Part shown: positions 52,174-59,750 of the stretch, in pieces | Layout: the number at the start of each line of letters is the position of its first letter | Numbering within the stretch: position 1 is the stretch's first letter | DNA from: Nitrobacteraceae bacterium AZCC 1564 | GTDB lineage: Bacteria > Pseudomonadota > Alphaproteobacteria > Rhizobiales > Xanthobacteraceae | Length of the DNA stretch: 64,000 nucleotides | Reading direction: 5' to 3' | Assembly (NCBI GenBank): GCA_036924835.1 | Contig: JBAGRR010000001.1 | Span: 4,293,001 to 4,357,000, forward strand | Translations under genes and position numbers: made by a program | Notes under the pieces: model-generated | Told to the model about the DNA's origin: nothing | Seen by the model: only the letters and a program-made list of their open reading frames with translations | Database searches by the model: none

Positions 52174-52204
52174 AAACGCTCCCGAAAAATCCGGGGGCGT
52201 TTTG
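52174..52204 (+). terminator. Attenuating terminator between binding protein and livH
   Basis: AAACGCTCCCG pairs with CGGGGGCGTTT around AAAAATC, followed by a short T run (GTTTTGC). It lies 10 bases after the stop. It probably reduces, rather than ends, transcription into the permease genes. Confidence 0.75.
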
Positions 52205-52252
52205 CATGAGTTGTTCCTCGAACGAGACGGCTTCCGCCGTCGCGGAGCCTGA

Positions 52253-53128
52253 ATGCTTGTCTTACAGATTCTGATCGATGGCTTTGCCATCAGTTCGCTT
52301 TATGCGCTGGGTGCGACCGGATTTACACTGATCTTCGGCGTCTCAGGCGTACTGAACCTTTCTCATGGTGCATTGATGGTGACCGCTGCGGTTGCCGCGT
52401 GGGCAGCATCCAGCGTTTTGCAATTCAATACCTACGCCGGTGCTTTGATCGGGGTTCTCACGGCATTAGTCGCCGCAATCGCGACCTACTTTATTGTCGT
52501 GCAACCCATCCAGCGATCTCGCAGCATCCCGTCGGAAGAGAAGGAGATTTTCGTTCTGACGGCCACACTTCTCTGGGGCATCATGCTTCAGGAGCTGATT
52601 GCTTATCTCTTCACGAATAACGCGAAGACCGTGCTGCCCATCGTGGCAGGTGTCGTCGATATCTTGGGCGTCCGCACACCGCGGAACGAAATCTTCACAG
52701 CGATTGTTTGCTGTGTGGTCATCGGGCTCCTCTGGTTGCTTGTGAACCGCACACGCACTGGTAAGGCCGTGCTGGCCGCTTCGATGAACCCGAGGGGAGT
52801 AACGCTGCTCGGCCTCGAACTGAATAACATCTACATCGCGGTCTGGGCGATTTACGGAATTCTAGCGGGTATAGCCGGCGTATTGCTCGGAATGTTTCTC
52901 GGCGTGAGCTCCTACAGTGTAGGTCCCCTGACGGCGAGTGCATTCTCGATCGTCGTGCTCGGCGGTCTTGGCAGCGTGTCGGGCTCATTGATCGCCGCCT
53001 TCGTAGTCGGATATCTCGAAACCTTCACCGCCTATGTTGTTTCCCCAGCCTACCGGACGATTCCTGCGCTGCTTCTCCTGGTCGCTGTGATGTACATCCG
53101 CCCGCAGGGCCTTCTCGGGAGGAGATAA
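52253..53128 (+). CDS. livH: LivH-type branched-chain ABC permease
   Basis: The 291-residue permease has GATGFTLIFGVSGVLNLSHG near residue 20 and the coupling loop VLGGLGSVSGSLIAAF near 240. It lies three bases before livM. It is the third LivH in the window and is only moderately similar to the other two. Confidence 0.92.
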   Translation: MLVLQILIDGFAISSLYALGATGFTLIFGVSGVLNLSHGALMVTAAVAAWAASSVLQFNTYAGALIGVLTALVAAIATYFIVVQPIQRSRSIPSEEKEIFVLTATLLWGIMLQELIAYLFTNNAKTVLPIVAGVVDILGVRTPRNEIFTAIVCCVVIGLLWLLVNRTRTGKAVLAASMNPRGVTLLGLELNNIYIAVWAIYGILAGIAGVLLGMFLGVSSYSVGPLTASAFSIVVLGGLGSVSGSLIAAFVVGYLETFTAYVVSPAYRTIPALLLLVAVMYIRPQGLLGRR

Positions 53129-53131
53129 GCA

Positions 53132-54055
53132 ATGCGTCTGTTTACTTCGCGCCTTTTCTGGATCGCGGTCGCAGTCATCGCTATTGCGTCCACCTTGCCG
53201 CTCTATGTCTCGGGCTACATTCTCGGCTTGCTGACCGTCGCCTATTACTTCGGCGTCTTTGCCATGTCCTGGGATCTGCTGTTTGGCTTCGCCGGGGAGG
53301 TGAATTTCGGGCCAACATTCCTGATCGGCGTCGGTGCCTACACCGCGGGTATTCTCAACAATCAGTACGGTTGGTCGGTCTATCTCTGCATTGTGCTCGG
53401 TGCCGCAGCTTCTGTCCTCGCCGGTCTTGTGCTTGCTTTGCCTGCGTTGCGGGTGCGTGGTCCGTATTTCGGCCTGACCACGCTCGTGGCAGTGCTGATG
53501 TTGCAAAACTTTATCGTCGTGTTTGCGGAGTTGACCGGCGGTGAGATTGGTCTGACCATCCCAGATGTCATCGCCATCAATGCGAATACCAATTACTGGA
53601 TCGCACTTGGATTCATGACAATCAGCGGAGCAATTCTGTTTGGTCTGTCCCGCTCACCAGTTGGCCTCGTTCTTCAGGCCAGCGGACAGGATCCCGTCCA
53701 GGCGGGTGCGCTCGGGTTCAACATCATCAAGCACAAACTGGCGGCTTTCATTGTCAGCGCCTTCTTCTCCGGTCTTTCTGGTGCTCTGCTCGTATTCTAC
53801 TTCGGCACGGCGTCCGTCGGAACGGTTGTTGACGTTGGCGTCGGCGTGCAGGTGATCGTCGCGGCAGTATTGGGTGGCCGGCGAACCGTGCTTGGCGCTG
53901 CACTCGGCGCCATCTTTCTGATCTGCGCTGGTGAACTTCTCAGGCCGCTCGGCGAACTGGCCACGTTTGTTGTGTCTGCCGTCGCACTTGTCGTCATTCT
54001 GTTCTTCCCGAATGGATTTTTGGGATCAATTCTGTCTCGGGGAGCACGCGCATGA
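53132..54055 (+). CDS. livM: LivM-type branched-chain ABC permease
   Basis: The 307-residue permease has FAMSWDLLFGFAGEVNFGPT near residue 45 and the coupling loop ILGGRRTVLGAALGA near 250 in slightly altered form (VLGGRRTVLG in place of GGxGSxxG). It overlaps the fused ATPase gene by four bases. Confidence 0.92.
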   Translation: MRLFTSRLFWIAVAVIAIASTLPLYVSGYILGLLTVAYYFGVFAMSWDLLFGFAGEVNFGPTFLIGVGAYTAGILNNQYGWSVYLCIVLGAAASVLAGLVLALPALRVRGPYFGLTTLVAVLMLQNFIVVFAELTGGEIGLTIPDVIAINANTNYWIALGFMTISGAILFGLSRSPVGLVLQASGQDPVQAGALGFNIIKHKLAAFIVSAFFSGLSGALLVFYFGTASVGTVVDVGVGVQVIVAAVLGGRRTVLGAALGAIFLICAGELLRPLGELATFVVSAVALVVILFFPNGFLGSILSRGARA

Positions 54056-55533
54056 CCGTCGCGGAAGGCAATGCACCGATCCTTCAGGTCCGCGGCCTGA
54101 CAAAGCGCTTTGGCGGCCTGACGGCCGTCAAGAACCTGAGTTTCGATCTGAAGGAAGGGGAGATCTTCGGATTAATCGGACCGAACGGCTCTGGAAAGTC
54201 GACTGCAATGAAGTCGATCATGGGCATCGAGCGCCCGACCGCAGGCAATGTCATCTTGAATGGGGAAGACCTCGCGGGCCGGCCGTCGCACGAAATCGCG
54301 CGCCGCGGTTTTGGCATGGTCTTTCAGCATTCGCGGCCGCTCAATCGCCAGACTGTTCTCGAAAACATCATGGTCGCCTTGCTGCCGGACAGCCTGTTTA
54401 AGCTGTTCGCCGATCGCGCGCTGATCGAACGCGCACGCTGGATTGCCCAGCGCGTTGGACTTGAGAAAGTCATCGATCGCAAACCGCCGACGCTTCCGTT
54501 CGCGGATTTGCGTCGCCTCGAGCTTGCGAAAGCCATCGCTCGGGATCCGAAGGTCGTTCTTGTGGACGAACCTTTTGCGGGCCTGACGTCAGCGGAGGTT
54601 GGGGTCTTCTCGGACCTGATCCGAAGTTTCCGGGACGAAGGCCGCGCCGTGATGCTGGTCGATCACAACGTCAAGAGCGTTGCGGCCCTCGTCGACCGGG
54701 TGCTTGCTATGTATTTGGGCGAGGAGATTGTCACGGGGCGTGCCGAAGACGTGATGAAGAATGAAACCGTCCGCCGGGTCTATCTCGGCGGTACGATCCA
54801 GACCTCCGCCCGGCCGGAATCCAGCTTTACCGATAAGCAGCCGCTGCTTCAGGTCGAGAATATCGGCGTTCATTACGGCAAGGCTCAGGCGTTGGAAAAC
54901 GTCTCGATCCATGTGCATGAAGGCGAGTTCGTTTCGGTCGTTGGTCTCAACGGTGCCGGAAAGACAACCCTATTCAATACGATTTCCGGACTGTTGCCTT
55001 ATACCGGCAAGGTCATCCGCGCCGGTGAAAACCTGCGTGGCAAGTCGCCGGCAAAGATCGCACGAAGCGGGGTGGTGCATTGTCCGGAAACGCGTGAGCT
55101 GTTCGGTGAGATGACCGTTCGCGAGAACCTCGATCTCGGCGGTCAGCATCTGGACAAAGCGGCGCAGGAGAAGCAACTCGCCTGGCTATTTGATCTGTTT
55201 CCGATTTTGAAACAGCGCCAAGGTCAACTGGCGCAGACGCTGAGCGGTGGTGAGCAGCAAATGCTCGCCATCGGCCGTGCATTGATGATGCAGCCGAGGA
55301 TCCTCATTCTGGATGAACCGACGCTGGGTCTGGCTCCCATTATTCTGGAGCAGTTGTCCAAGGCACTTGAAAAGCTGCGCCAAACCACATCGATCACAGT
55401 GCTGCTCGGCGAGCAGAATGTGACCTTTGCGCTTCCCCATGCGGACCGTGTTTATGTTCTTGAGCATGCACGGATCGTCTGGGAGGGGGGTCCCAAGGAG
55501 TTTGCAGAGTCAGCGGGGGCGAATTTCCTGTAA
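54052..55533 (+). CDS. LivG-LivF fusion ATPase
   Basis: The 493-residue protein contains two ABC domains in one chain. The LivG-like half has Walker A GPNGSGKST near residue 42, LPFADLRRLELAKAIA and VVLVDEPFAGL. The LivF-like half, after a linker near 250-270, has GLNGAGKTT, LSGGEQQMLAIGRAL and ILILDEPTLGLAP. In the other two Liv systems here these are separate genes, so a fusion must have occurred in this lineage. It supplies both ATPases for the permease at 52253-54055. Confidence 0.92.
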   Translation: MTVAEGNAPILQVRGLTKRFGGLTAVKNLSFDLKEGEIFGLIGPNGSGKSTAMKSIMGIERPTAGNVILNGEDLAGRPSHEIARRGFGMVFQHSRPLNRQTVLENIMVALLPDSLFKLFADRALIERARWIAQRVGLEKVIDRKPPTLPFADLRRLELAKAIARDPKVVLVDEPFAGLTSAEVGVFSDLIRSFRDEGRAVMLVDHNVKSVAALVDRVLAMYLGEEIVTGRAEDVMKNETVRRVYLGGTIQTSARPESSFTDKQPLLQVENIGVHYGKAQALENVSIHVHEGEFVSVVGLNGAGKTTLFNTISGLLPYTGKVIRAGENLRGKSPAKIARSGVVHCPETRELFGEMTVRENLDLGGQHLDKAAQEKQLAWLFDLFPILKQRQGQLAQTLSGGEQQMLAIGRALMMQPRILILDEPTLGLAPIILEQLSKALEKLRQTTSITVLLGEQNVTFALPHADRVYVLEHARIVWEGGPKEFAESAGANFL

Positions 55534-55840
55534 ACGCTCCTTCGATTTCAACAGATTGTCGATAGGGATTCCCTCAAGAGCCGCGCGGCCGGGGCCGTTC
55601 CGCGTCCACGCGACCAGGGGGCAGCTTGTGCTTGTGCTTTTCAGTTGAAGTGGAAGACGAGCGGTGTTTTGCCTGCGATTTCCAGGGCGGGGCTCTCAAA
55701 ATCGCGGCTTGAGTGGAAATTTCTCTTCTGCGGAGTATCCGGAGAACAAAGGTGTTGCCGGGGCTTCAAAGAAACAATGCCAAACCATTGTTGTTGAAGG
55801 ACATTAGGCGCACATTTCGGAGGTCTCCTACGCACTCCAG
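55534..55840. other. Intergenic region without a recognised gene
   Basis: This 307-base stretch after the fused ATPase shows no terminator with a T-run and no convincing gene. A minus-strand frame at 55641-55835 exists but has no recognisable features. GGAGG at 55820-55824 is 16 bases from the small gene at 55841. Confidence 0.5.
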
Positions 55841-56002
55841 ATGCTCATGCGCGAACAATTTTACGATCCGTTTGGTGAAGAGGCTGTCGATGCGACGACA
55901 TCCCGCGCTCCGATCGCAAGCGCACCCTCATATGTGGGCATCGCGACATTCTGGTGCATCGTGATCGCATTGGTGGCCGTACGGGTCTTTTATTTCGGCT
56001 GA
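55841..56002 (+). CDS. Small single-helix membrane protein (candidate)
   Basis: The 53-residue frame opens MLMREQFYDPFGEEAVDATT and ends in one predicted membrane helix (ATFWCIVIALVAVRVFYF) followed by Gly. The split into an acidic soluble head and a C-terminal helix suggests a real tail-anchored protein. It overlaps the end of the LysR gene by 13 bases. The ribosome site is poor (GGAGG is 16 bases away). Function unknown. Confidence 0.4.
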   Translation: MLMREQFYDPFGEEAVDATTSRAPIASAPSYVGIATFWCIVIALVAVRVFYFG

Positions 56003-56931
56003 GCTGCGAGTTGGCCGTGGCCGTTGAAACGACGCGCGTTTTTTGACGTTGGCGAAATCAGGTCCTCAAAGGCTGCTGCCGCGGGAATGTGAATCCGGCC
56101 GGGTACGCTGAGCTTCCATAATGTGCGTTCGATGCGGAGACCGCGCATGGGGACAATCTTCAATCGATTGAGCGCGAGCTGATCTTTCACGCTGGCGCGC
56201 GAGACGATGGAGACACCGAGTCCCGCAGCGACAAGCTGTTTGATGGCTTCGGTGCTGCCAATTTCGAAGCTTTTTGCTGGCTGAATGTTGTGATTGGCGA
56301 GAGCCTGCATCACGACTTCACGTGATCCTGACCCGGCTTCCCGAAAAATAACGACTTCACCCGCAAGATCCATCGGATCGATCGGCTCTTTTGCCGACGC
56401 AAATGCATGATGCGGCCCGACGATCAACTCCATGACGTCGGTTTGCCAGCCTTCCGACGCCAGCCCATCTTCATCGACCGGCCCCTCGACGAGGGCGACT
56501 TCGATGTCGTGCCGAAGCATGAGGTCCGCGATATCGCGTGTATTCGCGCTGATAAGCTGGAGGTCGATCCCCGGATAGGCCGTGTGGAACGCACCCAGAA
56601 ACTCTGGCAGCAAATATGTCGCGATGGTCGTGCTGGCCCCGATCCGCAGGGAACCGCTATCGAGACTTCTCAGTGCGCGGAGTTCTTCTTCCGCCGATCG
56701 TTCCGCCGAAAACAGGATGTCCGCGTGGCGCATCAGTGCCGCGCCTTCGCGGGTCGGTGTGACACCCTTTGAGGTGCGGTCAAGCAGGCGGCATCCCAGT
56801 TGCAGCTCGAAGTCGCGCACCCCTTTCGAGATCGACGGCTGACTTATGGACAAGGCATCGGCAGCTTTTGAGAAGCTGCCGGTCCGGACCACGGTCGCGA
56901 ACAAACGAAAAAGGTGGAGGTTGAGCGGCAT
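55990..56931 (-). CDS. LysR family regulator next to a YeiH-type transporter
   Basis: The 313-residue regulator has an HTH near residues 3-62 (LFRLFATVVRTGSFSKAADA, then LSISQPSISKGVRDFE) and a LysR substrate domain with DIAD and EIGSTEAIKQLVAAGLGVS. It diverges from the YeiH-like gene, a pairing seen in many bacteria (YeiE-YeiH). A 22-base palindrome at 56937-56958, just before its start, is a likely autoregulatory operator. The inducer may be a sulfur compound; that is inference from relatives. Confidence 0.9.
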   Translation of the reverse strand: MPLNLHLFRLFATVVRTGSFSKAADALSISQPSISKGVRDFELQLGCRLLDRTSKGVTPTREGAALMRHADILFSAERSAEEELRALRSLDSGSLRIGASTTIATYLLPEFLGAFHTAYPGIDLQLISANTRDIADLMLRHDIEVALVEGPVDEDGLASEGWQTDVMELIVGPHHAFASAKEPIDPMDLAGEVVIFREAGSGSREVVMQALANHNIQPAKSFEIGSTEAIKQLVAAGLGVSIVSRASVKDQLALNRLKIVPMRGLRIERTLWKLSVPGRIHIPAAAAFEDLISPTSKNARRFNGHGQLAAQPK

Positions 56932-56936
56932 AACTT

Positions 56937-56958
56937 TTCTCTATAGGCCTAAAGAGAA
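56937..56958. promoter_or_regulatory. Near-perfect 22-base palindrome in the LysR/YeiH divergent region
   Basis: TTCTCT and AGAGAA flank a TAGGCCTA core; the only mismatches are at the two A/T positions beside the core. It lies six bases upstream of the LysR start codon and about 60 upstream of the YeiH-like start, so it can control both directions. Confidence 0.55.
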
Positions 56959-57018
56959 AGGATATTATCCGTCCTAGCCCGGGCGATGTACAATTTTCTT
57001 CTCTTTTGGAGGGGAAAA

Positions 57019-58077
57019 TTGCTTCATCGAGTCCTCGCCGCGACCGGCAAAACACGCAAAAACCTAATCGGAGCAGGAATCGAAAGGGCGCCAGGCATCA
57101 TTCTTTGCCTCGGCATTTCGGTCGTCGCCCTTGGCGTTCAGGCTGTGGAGGCCGCCAATTTCGGTCACCCGTACGTCGAGGGGCTTGTGGTTGCCATCCT
57201 CCTTGGGATGATCGTCCGCTCGTTCTGGCAGCCCGGAAAACACTGGCTCTCCGGAATAGCATTCTGCGCAAAGCAGCTTCTCGAAGTCGCGGTGGTTCTG
57301 CTTGGCGCCTCGCTCAGCTTCGCGGCCATCGGTGCGTCCGGGCCGCTGCTGTTGGCGACCGTTGTGATGACGGTCGTGATCGCGCTGGCGTTCAGCTACG
57401 GCGTCAGCCGCGTGCTGGGCCTGTCCACCAAGATGTCCATCCTGATCGCCTGCGGAAATTCGATTTGCGGCAATTCCGCAATCGCCGCCGTTGCGCCTGT
57501 GATCGGCGCCAACAGCGATGACGTCGGTGCCGCGATCTCGTTCACGGCCATTCTCGGTGTTCTCACCGTGCTCGGCCTGCCGCTCCTCGTGCCGATATTC
57601 GGTCTGTCGTCGTCGCAATATGGAATTCTGGCTGGTCTGACGGTTTATGCCGTGCCGCAGGTTTTGGCAGCGACTGTGCCGCTTGGCATTGTGAGCACGC
57701 AGATCGGCACACTGGTCAAGTTGCTGCGCGTGCTGTTGCTTGGGCCTGTTGTGATTGGACTGTCGCTGTTCTCGCACAAGCTCCGGGGAAAGGAAGCTGC
57801 AACGGTCGGAAAGCGTGGTCCTTTGACGTGGGTGCCATGGTTCATTCCAGGCTTCATTCTGTTTGCGATTTTGCGGTCTTTCGACGTGATCCCCAGCATG
57901 GCGGTTGGACCGCTTGCCACGATAGCAAGCCTTCTGACGGTCGTATCGATGGCGGCTTTGGGCCTTGGTGTGGATGTCAGGGTGATCGGCCGTGTCGGCG
58001 GGCGCGTCACCGCCGCCGTAGTAATGTCGCTGGTTGTTTTGATCGTGATCAGTCTCGCGTTGATCCGCTTGTTCTGA
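57019..58077 (+). CDS. YeiH family putative sulfate exporter
   Basis: This integral membrane protein of about 352 residues has nine to ten hydrophobic segments and the family motifs LLGASLSFAAIG and IACGNSICGNSAIAAVAPVI near residue 150. Members are annotated as sulfate or sulfonate exporters. The TTG at 57019 is chosen because GGAGGGG ends at ideal spacing before it; an ATG at 56986 would add 11 residues but lacks a ribosome site. It diverges from its LysR gene. Confidence 0.85.
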   Translation: MLHRVLAATGKTRKNLIGAGIERAPGIILCLGISVVALGVQAVEAANFGHPYVEGLVVAILLGMIVRSFWQPGKHWLSGIAFCAKQLLEVAVVLLGASLSFAAIGASGPLLLATVVMTVVIALAFSYGVSRVLGLSTKMSILIACGNSICGNSAIAAVAPVIGANSDDVGAAISFTAILGVLTVLGLPLLVPIFGLSSSQYGILAGLTVYAVPQVLAATVPLGIVSTQIGTLVKLLRVLLLGPVVIGLSLFSHKLRGKEAATVGKRGPLTWVPWFIPGFILFAILRSFDVIPSMAVGPLATIASLLTVVSMAALGLGVDVRVIGRVGGRVTAAVVMSLVVLIVISLALIRLF

Positions 58078-58085
58078 TCGCGTGA

Positions 58086-58613
58086 CTACGCCGCGCGGCC
58101 GCCGGCCTTTTTGGCGGCCCGGGTCTTGGCAGCCTTGGCTGGCTCCTCAGCAGCAACCTTTGGCCGAGCGCCAGGCCCGGGGTGGACATGTACTTCCTTC
58201 GCGAGCAAGGGCTCCCCGCATTCGGAGCAGACCATGACGGGGTTGAAGTGCTTGTGGCATTTCTGGTGCTCATGAAGCAACGGACGGCCACGTTCGTCGA
58301 CCATATGGGTATCGCCCCAATGCACGATCGCCATCATGATCGGGTAGAGATCGAGACCCTTCTGGGTCAGGATATATTCGAAACGCTTGGGCGATTCCTG
58401 ATAGGGAATGCGGCGCAACACGCCAAGGCGCACCAGCTTCTTCAGCCGTTCGGCAAGAAGGTGCCGGGTAATTCCCAGTGCAGACTGAAACGCCTCGAAC
58501 CGGCGGGTGCGCAGGAAGCACTCCCGCAGGATTAACAGCGTCCAACGGTCGCCGATCACAGCGATGGTGCGGGCCATCGAGCATGGCTCTTCCTCAAGGG
58601 CATCCCATCTCAT
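58086..58613 (-). CDS. HxlR family regulator with a long C-terminal extension
   Basis: The 175-residue regulator has the HxlR HTH (CSMARTIAVIGDRWTLLILR, then FEAFQSALGITRHLLAERLK) with the cysteine near residue 12. HxlR proteins are usually 110-130 residues. Here the chain continues with a Cys/His segment (CHKHFNPVMVCSECGEPL, a likely zinc ribbon) and a basic alanine/lysine tail (AKAAKTRAAKKAGGRAA). It diverges from the DsbA-like isomerase gene, whose promoter overlaps a palindrome at 58766-58782. Confidence 0.88.
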   Translation of the reverse strand: MRWDALEEEPCSMARTIAVIGDRWTLLILRECFLRTRRFEAFQSALGITRHLLAERLKKLVRLGVLRRIPYQESPKRFEYILTQKGLDLYPIMMAIVHWGDTHMVDERGRPLLHEHQKCHKHFNPVMVCSECGEPLLAKEVHVHPGPGARPKVAAEEPAKAAKTRAAKKAGGRAA

Positions 58614-58760
58614 GGTAGTCTCCAGTCAGCATCTGCGGTTCGTTCGGTTCCCCGGCCATATTAACCGAGCGATTCCGCATTCTAAATAGGTACTGAGATT
58701 GATACAGGCCCTCGATTGGCGCGCCAAAGAGTAGAATTACCTCAGGAAATCGTTCGGAAA

Positions 58761-58789
58761 TTGACAGTTCAAAAATAGAACTTTAAATC
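58761..58789 (+). promoter_or_regulatory. Sigma-70-like promoter with operator in the spacer
   Basis: TTGACA (58761-58766) and TAAATC (58784-58789) are separated by 17 bases. The inverted repeat AGTTC-N7-GAACT (58766-58782) fills the spacer, so a bound repressor would block RNA polymerase. The HxlR protein encoded divergently is the natural candidate. Promoter calls by eye are uncertain. Confidence 0.5.
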
Positions 58790-58811
58790 TTACTTATCGC
58801 CCGAACCAGCG

Positions 58812-58830
58812 GGGGCCGTTAGCCGGCCCC
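58812..58830 (+). promoter_or_regulatory. GC-rich 5'-UTR hairpin
   Basis: GGGGCCG and CGGCCCC form a seven-pair stem with loop TTAGC, about 40 bases before the GTG at 58872. It lies in the leader of the isomerase transcript. Its role is unknown. Confidence 0.35.
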
Positions 58831-58871
58831 AAACGCCCCGACATGATAACGAGCGCCTAAGGAGAAGTCCG

Positions 58872-59510
58872 GTGGTAGATCCCTTAAAGGTCGAGTTTCA
58901 GTTCGATTTTGGCAGTCCCAACGCCTATCTCGCGGAGAAAGTGATCCCGGCCATCGAAAAGCGAACTGGCGTGAAGTTCGAGTATGTCCCGGTTCTGCTC
59001 GGGGGCATCTTCAAGGCGACCAACAACATGTCGCCCTTCGACTCGCTGCGCGGCATCAAGAACAAGCCAGAATATCAGGCGCTCGAAACTCAGCGCTTCA
59101 TTCGCCGGCACAATATTACAACGTTCAAGCCGAACCCGTTCTTCCCGGTCAACACGCTGATGCTGATGCGCGGTGCCGTTGCGGCCAAGTTCGAGAACGT
59201 CTTTGATGAGTATTTCCGGGCTGCCTATCACCATATGTGGGAAGATCCGAAGAAGATGGACGATGTCGAGATTTTCCGGGCCGCATTTAAGTTGTCGGGC
59301 ATTGACATCGACAAACTGATTGTGCGTGCACAGCAGGACGACGTGAAGAAGAAGCTGATCGAACTCACGAACGACGCCGTCAATCGGGGCGCGTTCGGCT
59401 CGCCGACATTCTTCGTCGGCAGCGAGATGTTCTTCGGCAAGGATCAGCTCCGTGATGTCGAAGAATCGATCGTCGAGCAGCTCAGCGCCGCCAAGGCCAA
59501 AACGGCTTGA
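58872..59510 (+). CDS. DsbA-family 2-hydroxychromene-2-carboxylate isomerase-like protein
   Basis: The 212-residue thioredoxin-fold protein lacks a CxxC motif and instead has FQFDFGSPNAYLAEK near the start, the form of HCCA isomerases and kappa-class GSTs, which use glutathione. Later markers are FVGSEMFFGKDQLRDVEE and GAFGSPTFFVG with the cis-Pro. In naphthalene-type pathways HCCA isomerase acts after ring opening. The start is GTG, with GGAG seven bases upstream. The repeat copy E starts three bases after its stop. Confidence 0.85.
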   Translation: MVDPLKVEFQFDFGSPNAYLAEKVIPAIEKRTGVKFEYVPVLLGGIFKATNNMSPFDSLRGIKNKPEYQALETQRFIRRHNITTFKPNPFFPVNTLMLMRGAVAAKFENVFDEYFRAAYHHMWEDPKKMDDVEIFRAAFKLSGIDIDKLIVRAQQDDVKKKLIELTNDAVNRGAFGSPTFFVGSEMFFGKDQLRDVEESIVEQLSAAKAKTA

Positions 59511-59513
59511 GTC

Positions 59514-59661
59514 TAGTGCGCTGGATTTGACGTTCGTATCAGTATTGCAGCGAGTCCTCATTACGAACGTCAAATCCAAAGCGCACTAGTTTCATCAAGT
59601 TGTTAGTGTCCCTTTTGGAGAGTGCTGCAAAGTGATGCGAACGTTAGAACCGGGACACTAG
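59514..59661 (+). repeat. Bipartite CTAG palindromic repeat, copy E
   Basis: H1 (59514-59589) has arms CTAGTGCGCTGGATTTGACG and CGTCAAATCCAAAGCGCAC plus TAG. Its arm sequence differs from copies A, B and D, but the loop keeps GCGAGTCCT. H2 (59603-59661) has lost most of its left arm (TTAGTGTCCC remains), keeping the loop and a complete right arm GCGAACGTTAGAACCGGGAC plus ACTAG. The linker is again 13 bases (59590-59602). It sits directly behind the isomerase stop codon, where H1 could act as a transcript 3' hairpin. Confidence 0.88.
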
Positions 59662-59750
59662 CAAGGCAAATCTCGCGGCCGCCAAGGCCGCGGCTCAATA
59701 AGTAATCAAAAATGCAAAACGGCCTCGCCAAAACAACAGGAAAGAAGCAG

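Noticed and set aside
55641-55835. Minus-strand 64-codon frame after the LivG-LivF fusion
   Set aside because: No domain, poor start context, and nothing nearby to support it.
57064-57777. Long minus-strand frame (237 codons) inside the YeiH-like gene
   Set aside because: Composition is His/Arg/Gln-rich with no hydrophobic core; the plus-strand membrane protein is clearly the real gene.
10005-59661. CTAG repeats as a CRISPR array
   Set aside because: The copies are 0.1-35 kb apart, have no spacer-repeat periodicity, and no cas genes are present.
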